Shown here in pieces: positions 16,111 through 24,641 of a DNA stretch of 64,000 nt. This DNA is from Cognataquiflexum rubidum. GTDB lineage: Bacteria; Bacteroidota; Bacteroidia; Cytophagales; Cyclobacteriaceae. Each line of letters opens with the position of its first letter. The first letter of the stretch is position 1. The position numbers and the translations under genes were made by a program. Below the pieces are notes generated by a model, which worked only from the letters and a program-made list of their open reading frames with translations, was not told the DNA's origin and ran no database searches. The stretch spans positions 491,560 through 555,559 of the forward strand of contig NZ_JAKZAL010000001.1 of assembly GCF_022538115.1 (NCBI RefSeq), in the 5' to 3' direction.

Positions 16111-17553
16111 TTATTTTTTTCTAACAAGATATAATCCGGTAAACATGAGCAGGCCATTGAGGATCAAAACCTCAAAGCCAAACTTGTAGCCCCACAACAA
16201 TTGCTGTGAATTTTGGCTGATGGCAAATGCCAACAGAGGCGCTGCCACAGCAAGATAGGGCACAAACCTGTCCCGGACTTCCCATTTGGTAAACAACCCA
16301 AATGCATATAACCCGAGCAGTGGACCATAGGTATATCCGGCTATGATGAAGACTGAGTTGATGACGCTTTGGTCATTGATCCACCTGAACATCAAAATCA
16401 CAAAAAACATCAGGGCCGTAAAACCGATGTGGACCCTTTTTCTGACTTTCACCTGATCTTCTTTTTTATATTTTTTTTCTATTTCAAGAAAATCGTAACA
16501 AAAAGAAGTCGTCAAAGCAGTAAGCGTAGAATCAGCACTAGAATAGGCCGCTGCAGTAATGCCCAGTATAAAAACAATCCCAACAAAAGAGCTGAAATAG
16601 GTAGTGGCAAGCAAAGGGTATAAATCATCAGATTTGGTAGGAAGTGAAATCCCATTTGTCTCCGCATACAGGTACAGGAGGATTCCCAATGACAAAAAGA
16701 GCAAATTGACCACCACAAGGATAATGGTAAACCAGAACATATTTTTCTGAGCGTCTCCTATATTTCGGCAAGTCAGGTTTTTCTGCATCATGTCCTGATC
16801 CAATCCAGTCATCACGATGGTGATAAAAGCCCCCGATGCAAATTGTTTGAAAAAATTGGTACCTGACTTCCAGTCCCAATTGAATATTTCGGACCGTGGA
16901 TCATCCGCAATGGTCCCCACAAATTCCGTGATAGTCAAAATCCCCAGGTCCTTTCCTATCAGGTAAATACTGATGACCACTGCAAGTAGCATAAATAGTG
17001 TCTGCAAAGTATCAGTCCAGACCACCGTTTTGATTCCACCGCGGTGTGTATACAGCCATATCAAGGATACTGTGATCAATACCGAGACCCAAAAGGGAAT
17101 ACCCCAATTGTCAAACAAGACCAATTGAAGTACGCCTGCCACAAGAAAGACTCTGATAGAAGATCCTAAAGTCCTGGACAAAATAAAGAAAAATGCACCC
17201 GTCTTATAAGACCAAAAGCCAAACCGTGCCTCCAGATAGGCATATATGGAAACAAGATTCAGCCTATAGTAAAGGGGCAGCAGAACCTTGGCGATCACAA
17301 AGTATCCCAAAGTATAGCCGAGAACAACCTGGAAATAATGAAAACTCGTATTGCCTACTTCTCCGGGGACTGAAATAAAAGTCACACCCGAAAGAGATGC
17401 TCCGATCATCCCAAAAGCAACCAAAAACCAAGGTGATTGTCTGTCTCCCGTAAAAAAAGTGTCAGTGGAAACATTTCTTGAAGTAAACCAAGATATCAAA
17501 AACAAGATCGCAAAATATGATGTTATGACGATTAGAACTAACTTTGGATCCAT
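16111..17553 (-). CDS. Sodium:solute symporter (SSS family)
   Basis: 480 aa, about 13 predicted transmembrane helices. SSS features include the GASLSGVTFISVPG segment near TM2 (about 52-65), the HRGGIKTVVWTDTLQTLFM signature (about 170-188), TGLDQDMMQKNLT and the AAAYSSADSTLTALTTSFCYD segment with conserved Na+-site Ser/Thr. It moves a solute into the cell with sodium; the family includes sugar, proline, pantothenate and sialic acid carriers, and the substrate is not evident. It converges on the XRE gene. Confidence 0.9.
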   Translation of the reverse strand: MDPKLVLIVITSYFAILFLISWFTSRNVSTDTFFTGDRQSPWFLVAFGMIGASLSGVTFISVPGEVGNTSFHYFQVVLGYTLGYFVIAKVLLPLYYRLNLVSIYAYLEARFGFWSYKTGAFFFILSRTLGSSIRVFLVAGVLQLVLFDNWGIPFWVSVLITVSLIWLYTHRGGIKTVVWTDTLQTLFMLLAVVISIYLIGKDLGILTITEFVGTIADDPRSEIFNWDWKSGTNFFKQFASGAFITIVMTGLDQDMMQKNLTCRNIGDAQKNMFWFTIILVVVNLLFLSLGILLYLYAETNGISLPTKSDDLYPLLATTYFSSFVGIVFILGITAAAYSSADSTLTALTTSFCYDFLEIEKKYKKEDQVKVRKRVHIGFTALMFFVILMFRWINDQSVINSVFIIAGYTYGPLLGLYAFGLFTKWEVRDRFVPYLAVAAPLLAFAISQNSQQLLWGYKFGFEVLILNGLLMFTGLYLVRKK

Positions 17554-17571
17554 AGTGGCTTAAGGGTAGAA

Positions 17572-17602
17572 TTCGCTAAATTGCCCATAATTATTAAATT
17601 TG
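17572..17602 (+). promoter_or_regulatory. Promoter of clpS-recR
   Basis: TTCG (17572-17575), 19 nt, TAAATTTG (17595-17602): perfect -7 and one mismatch in -33 of the Bacteroidota consensus. The ATG of clpS follows only 4 nt after the -7, so the message would be leaderless or translation begins at the second Met (codon 10). Confidence 0.55.
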
Positions 17603-17606
17603 CAAA

Positions 17607-17900
17607 ATGAATTACCATACACAGGCATATCCCATGTTGGAAGAGGTCGAGGTCCTTTTGGAGGAACTGATTGACATAGACGAATGCGAATTGGTGGTGT
17701 TTAATGATGATATCAATACTTTTGAACACGTAGCCAAGATCCTCATCAAAGTATGTCAGCATACCCCTGAACAAGCCGAACAGTGCACGCTGATCATTCA
17801 CTACAAAGGAAAATGTTCTGTCAAAAAAGGCAGCCGTACCAAATTGAAACCCATGTGCGAGGCGATTTTGGACGCAGGTATCCAAGCTGCCATCGTCTAA
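17607..17900 (+). CDS. clpS: ATP-dependent Clp protease adaptor ClpS
   Basis: 97 aa. The ClpS core is clear: VVFNDDINTFEHVAKIL (about 31-47) is the N-degron-binding NDD motif, and EQAEQCTLIIHYKGKCSVKKG carries the conserved helix with the His/Cys positions used for ClpA/ClpC contact. It delivers N-end-rule substrates to the Clp ATPase. It starts just after the promoter at 17572-17602; Met10 is an alternative start. recR follows 13 nt later. Confidence 0.92.
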   Translation: MNYHTQAYPMLEEVEVLLEELIDIDECELVVFNDDINTFEHVAKILIKVCQHTPEQAEQCTLIIHYKGKCSVKKGSRTKLKPMCEAILDAGIQAAIV

Positions 17901-17913
17901 CCCATCCGGAAAA

Positions 17914-18534
17914 GTGAATTTCCCCTCCAAACTGATTGAAGAAGCAGTCAATGAAATCAGCCGTCTGCCGGGAATAGGCAAAAAGACGGCGCTCAGACTT
18001 GCACTTCACCTCCTCAAGCAAAAAGAAAACGTCACCGAAGAGCTGACGCGGTCTTTGCTTTCCCTCAGAAAAGACATCAAGTATTGCAGCCTTTGTCACA
18101 ACATATCCGATGCAGATGTATGCAGCATCTGTGCGGGAAGAAGAAGGGAAAGGAGTATCATCTGTGTGGTAGAAGACATTCCCGATGTACTTGCCATCGA
18201 AAACACCTCCCAATATAACGGTCTCTACCATGTCCTCGGGGGAGTGATTTCCCCCATTCAGGGCATCGGTCCGGATGACCTGAAGATCGAATCCCTGATC
18301 CAAAGGATCGCCCATACTCCGGAAAATGAAAAAGTAAAGGAAGTTATCCTTGCCTTGCCTGCCACTATGGAAGGCGATACCACCTCATTTTTCATTACCA
18401 GAAGGCTCAAGGAATTTGGCATCAAAGTCAGTACCATCGCCCGAGGGATTCCCATCGGCGGAGAATTGGAATATACCGATGAAGTGACCTTGGGAAGGAG
18501 TATCCTGACACGTGTAAATTATTCTGCCGAATAG
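17914..18534 (+). CDS. recR: Recombination mediator RecR
   Basis: 206 aa, GTG start at 17914 (13 nt after clpS). Domains: N-terminal helix-hairpin-helix (SRLPGIGKKTALRLALHLL), a C4 zinc finger CSLCHNISDADVCSIC (about 58-73), the Toprim domain (ICVVEDIPDVLAIE through the GG and AT motifs) and the C-terminal Walker-B-like end. RecR acts with RecF/RecO to load RecA on gapped DNA. Full length for the family. Confidence 0.95.
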   Translation: MNFPSKLIEEAVNEISRLPGIGKKTALRLALHLLKQKENVTEELTRSLLSLRKDIKYCSLCHNISDADVCSICAGRRRERSIICVVEDIPDVLAIENTSQYNGLYHVLGGVISPIQGIGPDDLKIESLIQRIAHTPENEKVKEVILALPATMEGDTTSFFITRRLKEFGIKVSTIARGIPIGGELEYTDEVTLGRSILTRVNYSAE

Positions 18535-18543
18535 CGATTTTCT

Positions 18544-18574
18544 TTTGTCTGATCCAAAAGCATTTCTATATTTG
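18544..18574 (+). promoter_or_regulatory. Consensus promoter ahead of the tRNA-Ala locus
   Basis: TTTG (18544-18547), 19 nt, TATATTTG (18567-18574), a perfect Bacteroidota -33/-7 pair. It overlaps the DNA just after recR and lies 17 nt before a broken tRNA-Ala 5' half, 87 nt before the intact tRNA. It presumably drives both on one transcript. Confidence 0.85.
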
Positions 18575-18590
18575 CAGACCAATTAAAAAC

Positions 18591-18629
18591 GGGGGATTAT
18601 CCCGATAGCTATCGGGATGGCTGGAGCAC
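18591..18629 (+). pseudogene. Broken 5' half of a tRNA-Ala, interrupted by a 20-bp palindrome
   Basis: GGGGGATTA (18591-18599) equals the first nine bases of the intact tRNA-Ala, and GGCTGGAGCAC (18619-18629) matches tRNA positions 18-28 with one difference. In between, the tRNA bases GCTCAGCT are replaced by the second part of the perfect palindrome ATCCCGATAGCTATCGGGAT (18599-18618). No anticodon arm or 3' half follows; 32 nt of AT-rich sequence then leads to the intact tRNA. Placed where a tRNA normally starts relative to the promoter. Confidence 0.8.
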
Positions 18630-18661
18630 AAAAATTATTTTGATTTTAGAAATAAATAAAA

Positions 18662-18738
18662 GGGGGATTAGCTCAGCTGGCTAGAGCACTACGCTGGCAG
18701 TGTAGGGGTCATCGGTTCGAATCCGTTATCCTCCACCA
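18662..18738 (+). tRNA. tRNA-Ala (GGC)
   Basis: 77 nt including encoded CCA (18736-18738). Acceptor GGGGGAT/ATCCTCC, D-arm GCTCAGCTGGCTAGAGC, anticodon arm CTACG-CTGGCAG-TGTAG with anticodon GGC, T-loop TTCGAAT. The T-stem ATCGG/CCGTT carries one T-T mismatch. Followed by a terminator at 18741-18769. Confidence 0.95.
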
Positions 18739-18740
18739 AA

Positions 18741-18769
18741 GACTCACAGAAATGTGGGTCTTTTTTTTT
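18741..18769 (+). terminator. Rho-independent terminator of tRNA-Ala
   Basis: Stem GACTCACA / TGTGGGTC (one G-T pair) with a 4-nt loop, followed by nine T. It begins 2 nt after the tRNA CCA. Confidence 0.9.
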
Positions 18770-18816
18770 GAATTTGAAGCCAAAAAGATTAAGGCACAAA
18801 TAACCCCCTTCAATCC

Positions 18817-19944
18817 CTACTTCCTACAATTAGAGAAAATATTGTCCCTGAATTTCCTGTCGTCCTTGAGGATGTCAAAGTAGGCCGTCAGGAATTTCTT
18901 GGTGTTTTCCTGTTCATTGGGACTCAGACTTGGGGATAATTTGCCATAGGCCTCCCAAATATTGTTTTCGATCGAGAGGTAATATTCCCTTGTATTTTCA
19001 AACAAGCTTTCGTCCCTGCATACTCCCCAATAGTAGCGTTCGGTGACGGAATTGATCGGAATCAGGGGATTGACTACGGCATAGGGGGCATTGACCAATC
19101 CCGACATGTCAAAATCATAGCATAAGGGGATGTAGGATTTATCGGGTAGCTGCATGACGGCGATGTTATGTTGGACGACCGTGGACCAATCTGTATTACC
19201 GATCATAAACTGAAAAAAATCCTGCCTGATCGACACCGTATCCTTGAATCTGAAGGGATTCAACTGAATGTCTTTTTTCATGGTGGCCTCAAACCTATCT
19301 GCGATTTCGGAATCATCTTCGATGAGAAAAGCTTTGATCTCAAAAGTTTTTTCCTGCTTTCCGCTTTTGTCTGTGAGGGTGAGGTTTACCAATCTGGTAT
19401 GGAAATGATAGGGAGAGACTTCTTCGTACATTTTGTAAATCATGTATTCTTTGATAGTCAGGTCGTCTGCCGTCTTGTTGTTTTGGCAAGGCATTACCAG
19501 TTTCAGGGTTTTGTTTCCTTTAAAAATAGTCCCTTCCCTTTCCTTTTTGTCTATCTTGATTTTTAGTGGGGTAAAGAAGCAATGGTCTTTTCTGAAGTTT
19601 CCCCTTGCAAACAGGTCAACCTTCAGCGAATCCCAATTGCCGGATTCGTCTTTAAAATGTAACCACTCCTGGGACACTGCCGTTTCTTTGTCCGACTTTT
19701 TGATGTCTTTGAATGAAAAACCCAACTTGAGGTCCAAGGGCGCTTCATCTCTGAAAAGCTTGGAAACATCTTCTTTCTTCTCCTCCTGTGAAAAGGAATC
19801 AAAAATGGGCACATGGAATACGAAAATCAAAAAAGTAAGGAAATACCAAGGTCTATACGTCTGACTTTTTGAAGCCTTTCTGCCCGAAAAGTGGGCAGGA
19901 ATTTTGGCAGGTGACAATGCGGGTACTGAAAATGATTTTTCCAT
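18817..19944 (-). CDS. Exported protein with CotH/HipA-kinase-like motifs
   Basis: 375 aa. A hydrophobic segment (about 32-52, WYFLTFLIFVFHVPIFDSF) acts as signal or anchor after an unusually long basic N-terminus. The start is uncertain, since no other ATG lies before the hydrophobic segment. The C-terminal half contains FMIGNTDWS (about 244-252), VVQHNIAVM and LCYDFDMSGLVN (about 273-284), an arrangement like the N...D and DFD catalytic residues of CotH-type kinases. That link is inference; relatives are mostly 'hypothetical' in Bacteroidota. No operon partner is obvious. Confidence 0.7.
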   Translation of the reverse strand: MEKSFSVPALSPAKIPAHFSGRKASKSQTYRPWYFLTFLIFVFHVPIFDSFSQEEKKEDVSKLFRDEAPLDLKLGFSFKDIKKSDKETAVSQEWLHFKDESGNWDSLKVDLFARGNFRKDHCFFTPLKIKIDKKEREGTIFKGNKTLKLVMPCQNNKTADDLTIKEYMIYKMYEEVSPYHFHTRLVNLTLTDKSGKQEKTFEIKAFLIEDDSEIADRFEATMKKDIQLNPFRFKDTVSIRQDFFQFMIGNTDWSTVVQHNIAVMQLPDKSYIPLCYDFDMSGLVNAPYAVVNPLIPINSVTERYYWGVCRDESLFENTREYYLSIENNIWEAYGKLSPSLSPNEQENTKKFLTAYFDILKDDRKFRDNIFSNCRK

Positions 19945-20005
19945 AAGTCTTTAATTTTTATAAAATAAGGTGAAAATCAAAAAGCACTTTCAACTCTTTA
20001 TCAAA

Positions 20006-20647
20006 TCAGGCGGACACTATCAAATGAATCAAAAACGTCAGGACACCTATTCCCAATCCCATGATGAAAACATTATAGGCATGCCCGAGGAGATTATATT
20101 TTCTATTCAATACCTTGCCCTGATAAAAAAGTGCAATGGACATTTGTTGGTTTATTTCCTCCTTTGAAGGAAGTATCCGGTCGATTTCTACTAGGTATTC
20201 TTCAAGGTTGTATGTGGCGCTTTCTCCAAAAAACAGCATGCTTGATTTTCCTTTTTCCTGTGTTTTTTGATTTTTGCCTATGATTTTTGGCTTGGCAGCC
20301 CGCACCGCTAATACGGTAGAAAAAAGGCAAGTGGAAAGCAACATCAAAATCGGGATGAGGGTCAAAGGTCCCTTCATATCCATCTGGTTGGAAATGGTCC
20401 CATAACCTGTGATGGCAATAATGGAGGAGATCACGAGGGCGTTGATGCTGATGATCATGTTTGCCTTGTTATCGGCGATTTGAAGCAGGTTACAGTTGTT
20501 TTTGAAAGTTACTCTATAAAAAGTCTGTCTTTCCCTTTCGGTTTTATCCTTCACTTTCTTTACCGGTATTATGTCTTCCATTGCTTGTTGTTTTGTCAAT
20601 CCTGAATTTACAAAATTATTTTTCAACAAATCCAGCATTGGCTTCAA
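20006..20647 (-). CDS. PycTM/DUF5706-type membrane protein (Pycsar effector-like)
   Basis: 213 aa. After a ~45-residue cytoplasmic lead, the region FYRVTFKNNCNLLQIADNKA precedes a pair of hydrophobic helices (about 66-85, IISINALVISSIIAITGYG, and 95-114, LTLIPILMLLSTCLFSTVLA) and a last helix at the C-terminus (about 190-210). This is the layout of the PycTM (formerly DUF5706) domain, the membrane-permeabilising effector of Pycsar anti-phage systems. No pyrimidine cyclase (PycC) gene is next to it. It sits 10 nt after an FMN-binding protein gene in an operon. A housekeeping membrane role is equally possible. Confidence 0.75.
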   Translation of the reverse strand: MKPMLDLLKNNFVNSGLTKQQAMEDIIPVKKVKDKTERERQTFYRVTFKNNCNLLQIADNKANMIISINALVISSIIAITGYGTISNQMDMKGPLTLIPILMLLSTCLFSTVLAVRAAKPKIIGKNQKTQEKGKSSMLFFGESATYNLEEYLVEIDRILPSKEEINQQMSIALFYQGKVLNRKYNLLGHAYNVFIMGLGIGVLTFLIHLIVSA

Positions 20648-20657
20648 TTTCCTTTTT

Positions 20658-21230
20658 TCAGGGCGCTATCCAGGAAACATCCCAACTCAAATCTTTTGAT
20701 TTCATAATCACACGGAGATGCTCCAACCCATTCAGCTGCAGTGCTTCTATTTCTATCGGCCTGATTTGGATAAGGGTAAAATTGGAATCCGTCAAAGGTT
20801 CATTCCAAACAAAAGCCTCACCGGGATCCTGAATGGTAGCACCTGGGGCAAGGACCTGATTATATGCTTTTCGTGCATCTCCCTGGATTTTGGACCAAAA
20901 TGTAGCCGTCAGCTCATCGTTTCTTTTGATTTCAGCCTTACCTAAAACCTTTACCTGAATCCTTTTGGCAGGATGGTAAAACAACAAGACCGCTTCAGGA
21001 AAGGAAATCAACTGCCCAACCTTGGAAGTGCGGGCATCGGTAAACAAATAAAAATTCAGTGCATCATCGACGGACCTCAGGACCACATACCGGGCATCTA
21101 CTCCATTTTCAGATTTGGTCGCAAGTGTGACAAACCGAAAAGGATGTTTGGCGTCCAACGCTCCCCGGTGGAGTTCATGCTTGACAGATTGAAAAATTTC
21201 TTCCAATGAATTGTTTTGGCGGAAAAGCAT
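20658..21230 (-). CDS. Pyridoxamine 5'-phosphate oxidase-like FMN-binding protein
   Basis: 190 aa with the split-barrel flavin-binding pattern: FRFVTLATKSENGVDARYVV (about 31-50), FYLFTDARTSKVGQL (about 59-73) and FPEAVLLFYHPAKRIQVKVLG (about 77-97). This resembles the Alr4036-type PNPOx_2 family. Members bind FMN and probably reduce small substrates; it is not a confident PdxH because the C-terminal PNPOx dimer segment is absent. First gene of a two-gene minus-strand unit with the PycTM-like protein. Confidence 0.8.
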   Translation of the reverse strand: MLFRQNNSLEEIFQSVKHELHRGALDAKHPFRFVTLATKSENGVDARYVVLRSVDDALNFYLFTDARTSKVGQLISFPEAVLLFYHPAKRIQVKVLGKAEIKRNDELTATFWSKIQGDARKAYNQVLAPGATIQDPGEAFVWNEPLTDSNFTLIQIRPIEIEALQLNGLEHLRVIMKSKDLSWDVSWIAP

Positions 21231-21294
21231 GAGTTTTAGAAATTGGATCTACAAGTTAACACCCCTCAAAGGTATTGGTTTGGTGACCAAACAA

Positions 21295-21329
21295 AAAACC
21301 TGCACAGAATATGATTCCGTGCAGGTTTT
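21295..21329 (-). terminator. Rho-independent terminator of clpB
   Basis: Stem AAAACCTGCAC / GTGCAGGTTTT with a 13-nt interior; the plus-strand A-run before it reads as a U-tract on the minus strand. It starts 30 nt beyond the clpB stop at 21360. Confidence 0.88.
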
Positions 21330-21359
21330 AGTATTGTTAGTCGTTCATGATCAGCTATG

Positions 21360-23975
21360 TTACACCATTTCGGCATGCTCTACATTTTTGAAATAGACCT
21401 GATGCTCAGCATCCAAATCCACCAAAACTGCAGAATCGTTTTTGATATATCCTGACAAAATCTGTTTGGAGAGTTCGTTCAAGATCAGTTTTTGAATTGT
21501 TCTCTTCAGAGGTCTTGCACCAAAATTGGGATCAAAACCAACTTCTCCCAAATGATCCAAAACTTCTTGGGTGGCGTCAATTTCAATATTGGACTCAGCC
21601 AAGCGTTTCTGGATTTCTCTCCATTGGATATCCACGATTTTACGTATCACTTTTCGGGTTAGTGGTTCAAACATGATCGTCTCATCGATCCTATTGAGAA
21701 ATTCGGGTCTCACAGATTTTTTGAGCAAATCATACACATCCGATTTGGTTTTTTCCATGATCTCCTCCTTGTTCCATTCTTCCATTTCGGCAAAACGCTC
21801 CTGAATCAGGTGTGAACCGATATTGGTAGTCAGGATGATAATCGTATTCTTGAAGTTGGCAATCCTTCCTTTGTTGTCAGTCAATCGCCCATCATCCAAA
21901 ACCTGAAGAAGGATATTGAAAACATCAGGGTGTGCTTTTTCGATTTCGTCCAAAAGCACCACAGAATAGGGCTTTCTTCTTACCGCTTCGGTCAATTGAC
22001 CGCCTTCATCGTAGCCAACATATCCAGGAGGTGCTCCCACCAAGCGGCTGACGGAGTGTCTTTCCTGGTATTCAGACATGTCAATTCTGACCATGGCATT
22101 GTCATCATTGAAGAGGTATTCTGCTAAGGCTTTCGCCAATTCGGTTTTTCCGACACCTGTAGTCCCCATAAAGATAAAGGAACCAATCGGCCTTCTAGGA
22201 TCCTGCAAACCTGCCCTACTCCTTCTGACCGCGTCAGACAAAGCAACGATGGCTTCCTTTTGACCTGCCACTCTTTTTCCGAGCTCATCTTCTAAATGAA
22301 GCAATTTCTCTCTTTCACTTTGGATCATTTTGGACAAAGGAATCCCGGTCCATTTGGAGACCACTGCAGCAATATCTTCATTGTCGACTTCTTCTTTCAA
22401 GAGTGGGGAACCTTGTTGCATTTCCTCGAGCTGAAATTTAAAGCCATTCAGTTTCTTTTCAGATTCAACGATTTTCCCATACCTGATTTCGGCGACTTTT
22501 CCGAAATCCCCTGCTCTTTCCGCCTGTTCAGCTTCGAGTTTCAGTTTGTCAATGTTCTCTTTTTCATTTCTGATACCGACGATCACCGCCTTTTCACTTT
22601 CCCACTTGGCTTTGACATTTTGTCTTTTTTCCGAAAGCTCCGCTATTTCTTTGCTCAGAACAGTTTCTTTGTCTTTGTTATTCTCCCTTCGGATAGCTTC
22701 TCTTTCGATCTCAAGCTGCATGATTCTCCGATTGAGTTCGTCGAGTTCCTGTGGAAGGGAATCTATTTCCATTCTCAGTTTTGCCGCAGCCTCATCCATC
22801 AAGTCAATTGCTTTGTCAGGAAGAAACCTGTCAGAAATATACCTTTGGGAAAGCTCAACTGCAGCGATTACCGCATCGTCTTTGATCCTGACACCGTGGT
22901 GAAGTTCATATTTATCCTTGATACCCCTCAGGATGGAAATCGCATCAGCAGCATCAGGTTCGTCCACCATCACAGCTTGGAATCTTCTTTCAAGAGCTTT
23001 GTCTTTCTCTATGTATTTTTGATATTCCTTCAAGGTAGTTGCGCCAATGGCATGCAATTCTCCTCTAGCCAAAGCCGGTTTCAATAGGTTAGCTGCGTCC
23101 ATCGCACCTTCTCCGCCTCCACCTGCTCCGATGAGGGTATGAATCTCATCGATAAAAAGGAGGATTTCACCTTCGGAGTCTGTGACTTCTTTGATGACTG
23201 CCTTCAGTCTTTCCTCAAATTCACCTTTGTACTTCGCTCCCGCCACAAGTAATCCCATGTCTAGGGAGATCAATGTCTTGGATTTGAGATTTTCCGGAAC
23301 GTCTCCGCTGACGATCCTTTGTGCCAAACCTTCCACGATGGCAGTTTTTCCCACACCGGGTTCTCCGAGGAGAATCGGATTGTTTTTTGTCCTTCTTGCC
23401 AAAATCTGCAAGACCCTTCTGATCTCTTCATCCCTGCCGATGACCGGATCAATCTTTCCCTTTTTGGCAAGTTCATTCAGGTTTTTGGAGTATTTCTCCA
23501 AAGCCCGATATTTAGATTCTGCGTTTTGGTCAGTCACTTTATTTCCTTTTCTAAGTTCCTTGATTGATTCGATGAGCGGTTTTTCTGATAAGCCATTGTC
23601 TTTTAGCAGCTGGGAGGTTTTATCTGATCCGGCCAAGATCGCCAACAGCAAGTGTTCGATGGCCACGAACTCATCCCCGAAGTTTTTGAGAAAATCTTTC
23701 GCTTTGGCCAAAACCTGATTGGAAGCATTGGAAAGATAAGGCTGTTGCCCGCTTACTTTGGGAAATGACCTGATAATGTCATCTGTTTTTTGTGCGATTA
23801 ATCCTTTGTTGACATTCAGTTTTTTAAACAAAAAGTCAGTGACATTTTCGTCTTCCGAAAATATCCCTTTCAGGATATGCGCAGGCTCGATGGCTTGCTG
23901 CTGTTCGGCCATGGCAAGCTCGGCAGCCTTTTGGATAGCTTCCTGGGATTTTATGGTGTATTGTTTAAAGTCCAT
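21360..23975 (-). CDS. clpB: ATP-dependent disaggregase ClpB
   Basis: 871 aa, standard length. N-terminal Clp-N repeats (about 1-145); first AAA+ domain with Walker A GEPGVGKT (204-211) and LFIDEIHTLIG; the ClpB-specific coiled-coil middle domain (about 400-525, rich in EIEREAIRRENNKDK-type heptads); second AAA+ domain with Walker A GTTGVGKT and the sensor GARPLKRTIQ; D2-small domain at the end. With DnaK it resolubilises heat-aggregated proteins. No CIRCE operator was seen upstream; a dispersed repeat (24021-24187) occupies the upstream region instead. Confidence 0.97.
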   Translation of the reverse strand: MDFKQYTIKSQEAIQKAAELAMAEQQQAIEPAHILKGIFSEDENVTDFLFKKLNVNKGLIAQKTDDIIRSFPKVSGQQPYLSNASNQVLAKAKDFLKNFGDEFVAIEHLLLAILAGSDKTSQLLKDNGLSEKPLIESIKELRKGNKVTDQNAESKYRALEKYSKNLNELAKKGKIDPVIGRDEEIRRVLQILARRTKNNPILLGEPGVGKTAIVEGLAQRIVSGDVPENLKSKTLISLDMGLLVAGAKYKGEFEERLKAVIKEVTDSEGEILLFIDEIHTLIGAGGGGEGAMDAANLLKPALARGELHAIGATTLKEYQKYIEKDKALERRFQAVMVDEPDAADAISILRGIKDKYELHHGVRIKDDAVIAAVELSQRYISDRFLPDKAIDLMDEAAAKLRMEIDSLPQELDELNRRIMQLEIEREAIRRENNKDKETVLSKEIAELSEKRQNVKAKWESEKAVIVGIRNEKENIDKLKLEAEQAERAGDFGKVAEIRYGKIVESEKKLNGFKFQLEEMQQGSPLLKEEVDNEDIAAVVSKWTGIPLSKMIQSEREKLLHLEDELGKRVAGQKEAIVALSDAVRRSRAGLQDPRRPIGSFIFMGTTGVGKTELAKALAEYLFNDDNAMVRIDMSEYQERHSVSRLVGAPPGYVGYDEGGQLTEAVRRKPYSVVLLDEIEKAHPDVFNILLQVLDDGRLTDNKGRIANFKNTIIILTTNIGSHLIQERFAEMEEWNKEEIMEKTKSDVYDLLKKSVRPEFLNRIDETIMFEPLTRKVIRKIVDIQWREIQKRLAESNIEIDATQEVLDHLGEVGFDPNFGARPLKRTIQKLILNELSKQILSGYIKNDSAVLVDLDAEHQVYFKNVEHAEMV

Positions 23976-24641
23976 TTTACAGTTGGTTAGGTTGGTTCTA
24001 TTCTTTTCTTTTATGGATTTACGCTTCTTTGACAGTAACCTTATATTCTTCTTCAGTAGGGCCCGCTATCGGGACGAAGACGGAAGACCCCCGCCTGCCG
24101 TCGGGCAGGGATGTACAGGGCCTTTCAGTCCGAAGACAAGTATTTAAATGGATATCCAATCTACTATCATAATTGTGTGCATACATTTATTCTTTCTAAT
24201 TTCCCTGATTTGTAATCATTTGTAATGAATCAAATCTTTATCCAAAGCAGAAAAGAGTGAAAAATCGGAAAATATGTCTTTAAATTCCTATCCCAATTTG
24301 GTCAAATAAGGACTTTTTGTCATGAAATCGATGATTTTAAGGAAAAAAAATCCTATTTTGAGAAGAAGAAATGCCGATCAAATCGAAATCGGTATCTCTG
24401 CATAAAATGTTACCCTATTCCCCAAGGATTTAAAAAAACAAGTTCAAAATTAAGACTATTACAAATCCCCTTTTACTTGAATTTTAAAATCAAATTTTAA
24501 GTTATACAACACAATAATTTTACAAATTTTAATTTCACCGAATATCGTTTTTTTAAGATGGTAAAAGAATTATTTTTACTATGTTTAATTGATTGAAACG
24601 CAATAAATCTATAAACGCTCCCTTTTGAACTTAAGCATTTT
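23976..24641. other. Divergent intergenic region between clpB and the hybrid kinase
   Basis: 666 nt. It holds repeat copy 2 (24021-24187) near the clpB start, then about 450 nt of AT-rich sequence without an open frame of note. The promoter of the kinase must lie in 24400-24640 but no clear TTTG/TAnnTTTG pair stands out. Confidence 0.6.
24021..24187. repeat. Dispersed intergenic repeat, copy 2 (167 bp) with palindromic inserts
   Basis: Aligns end to end with 3877-4019. Compared with copy 1 it carries extra GC-rich palindromic pieces: gcccgctatcgggac (about 24061-24075) and cctgccgtcgggcagg (about 24094-24109). The flanking blocks (acgcttctttg, agtaacc, attcttcttcagt, atgtac-ggg, tttcagt, agacaag, aatggatat, aatctact, catacatt) are conserved in order. 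Confidence 0.8.

Noticed and set aside
22296..23087. 263-aa plus-strand frame opposite clpB
   Set aside because: Phe/Ser-rich reverse complement of clpB; no start context or homology features.
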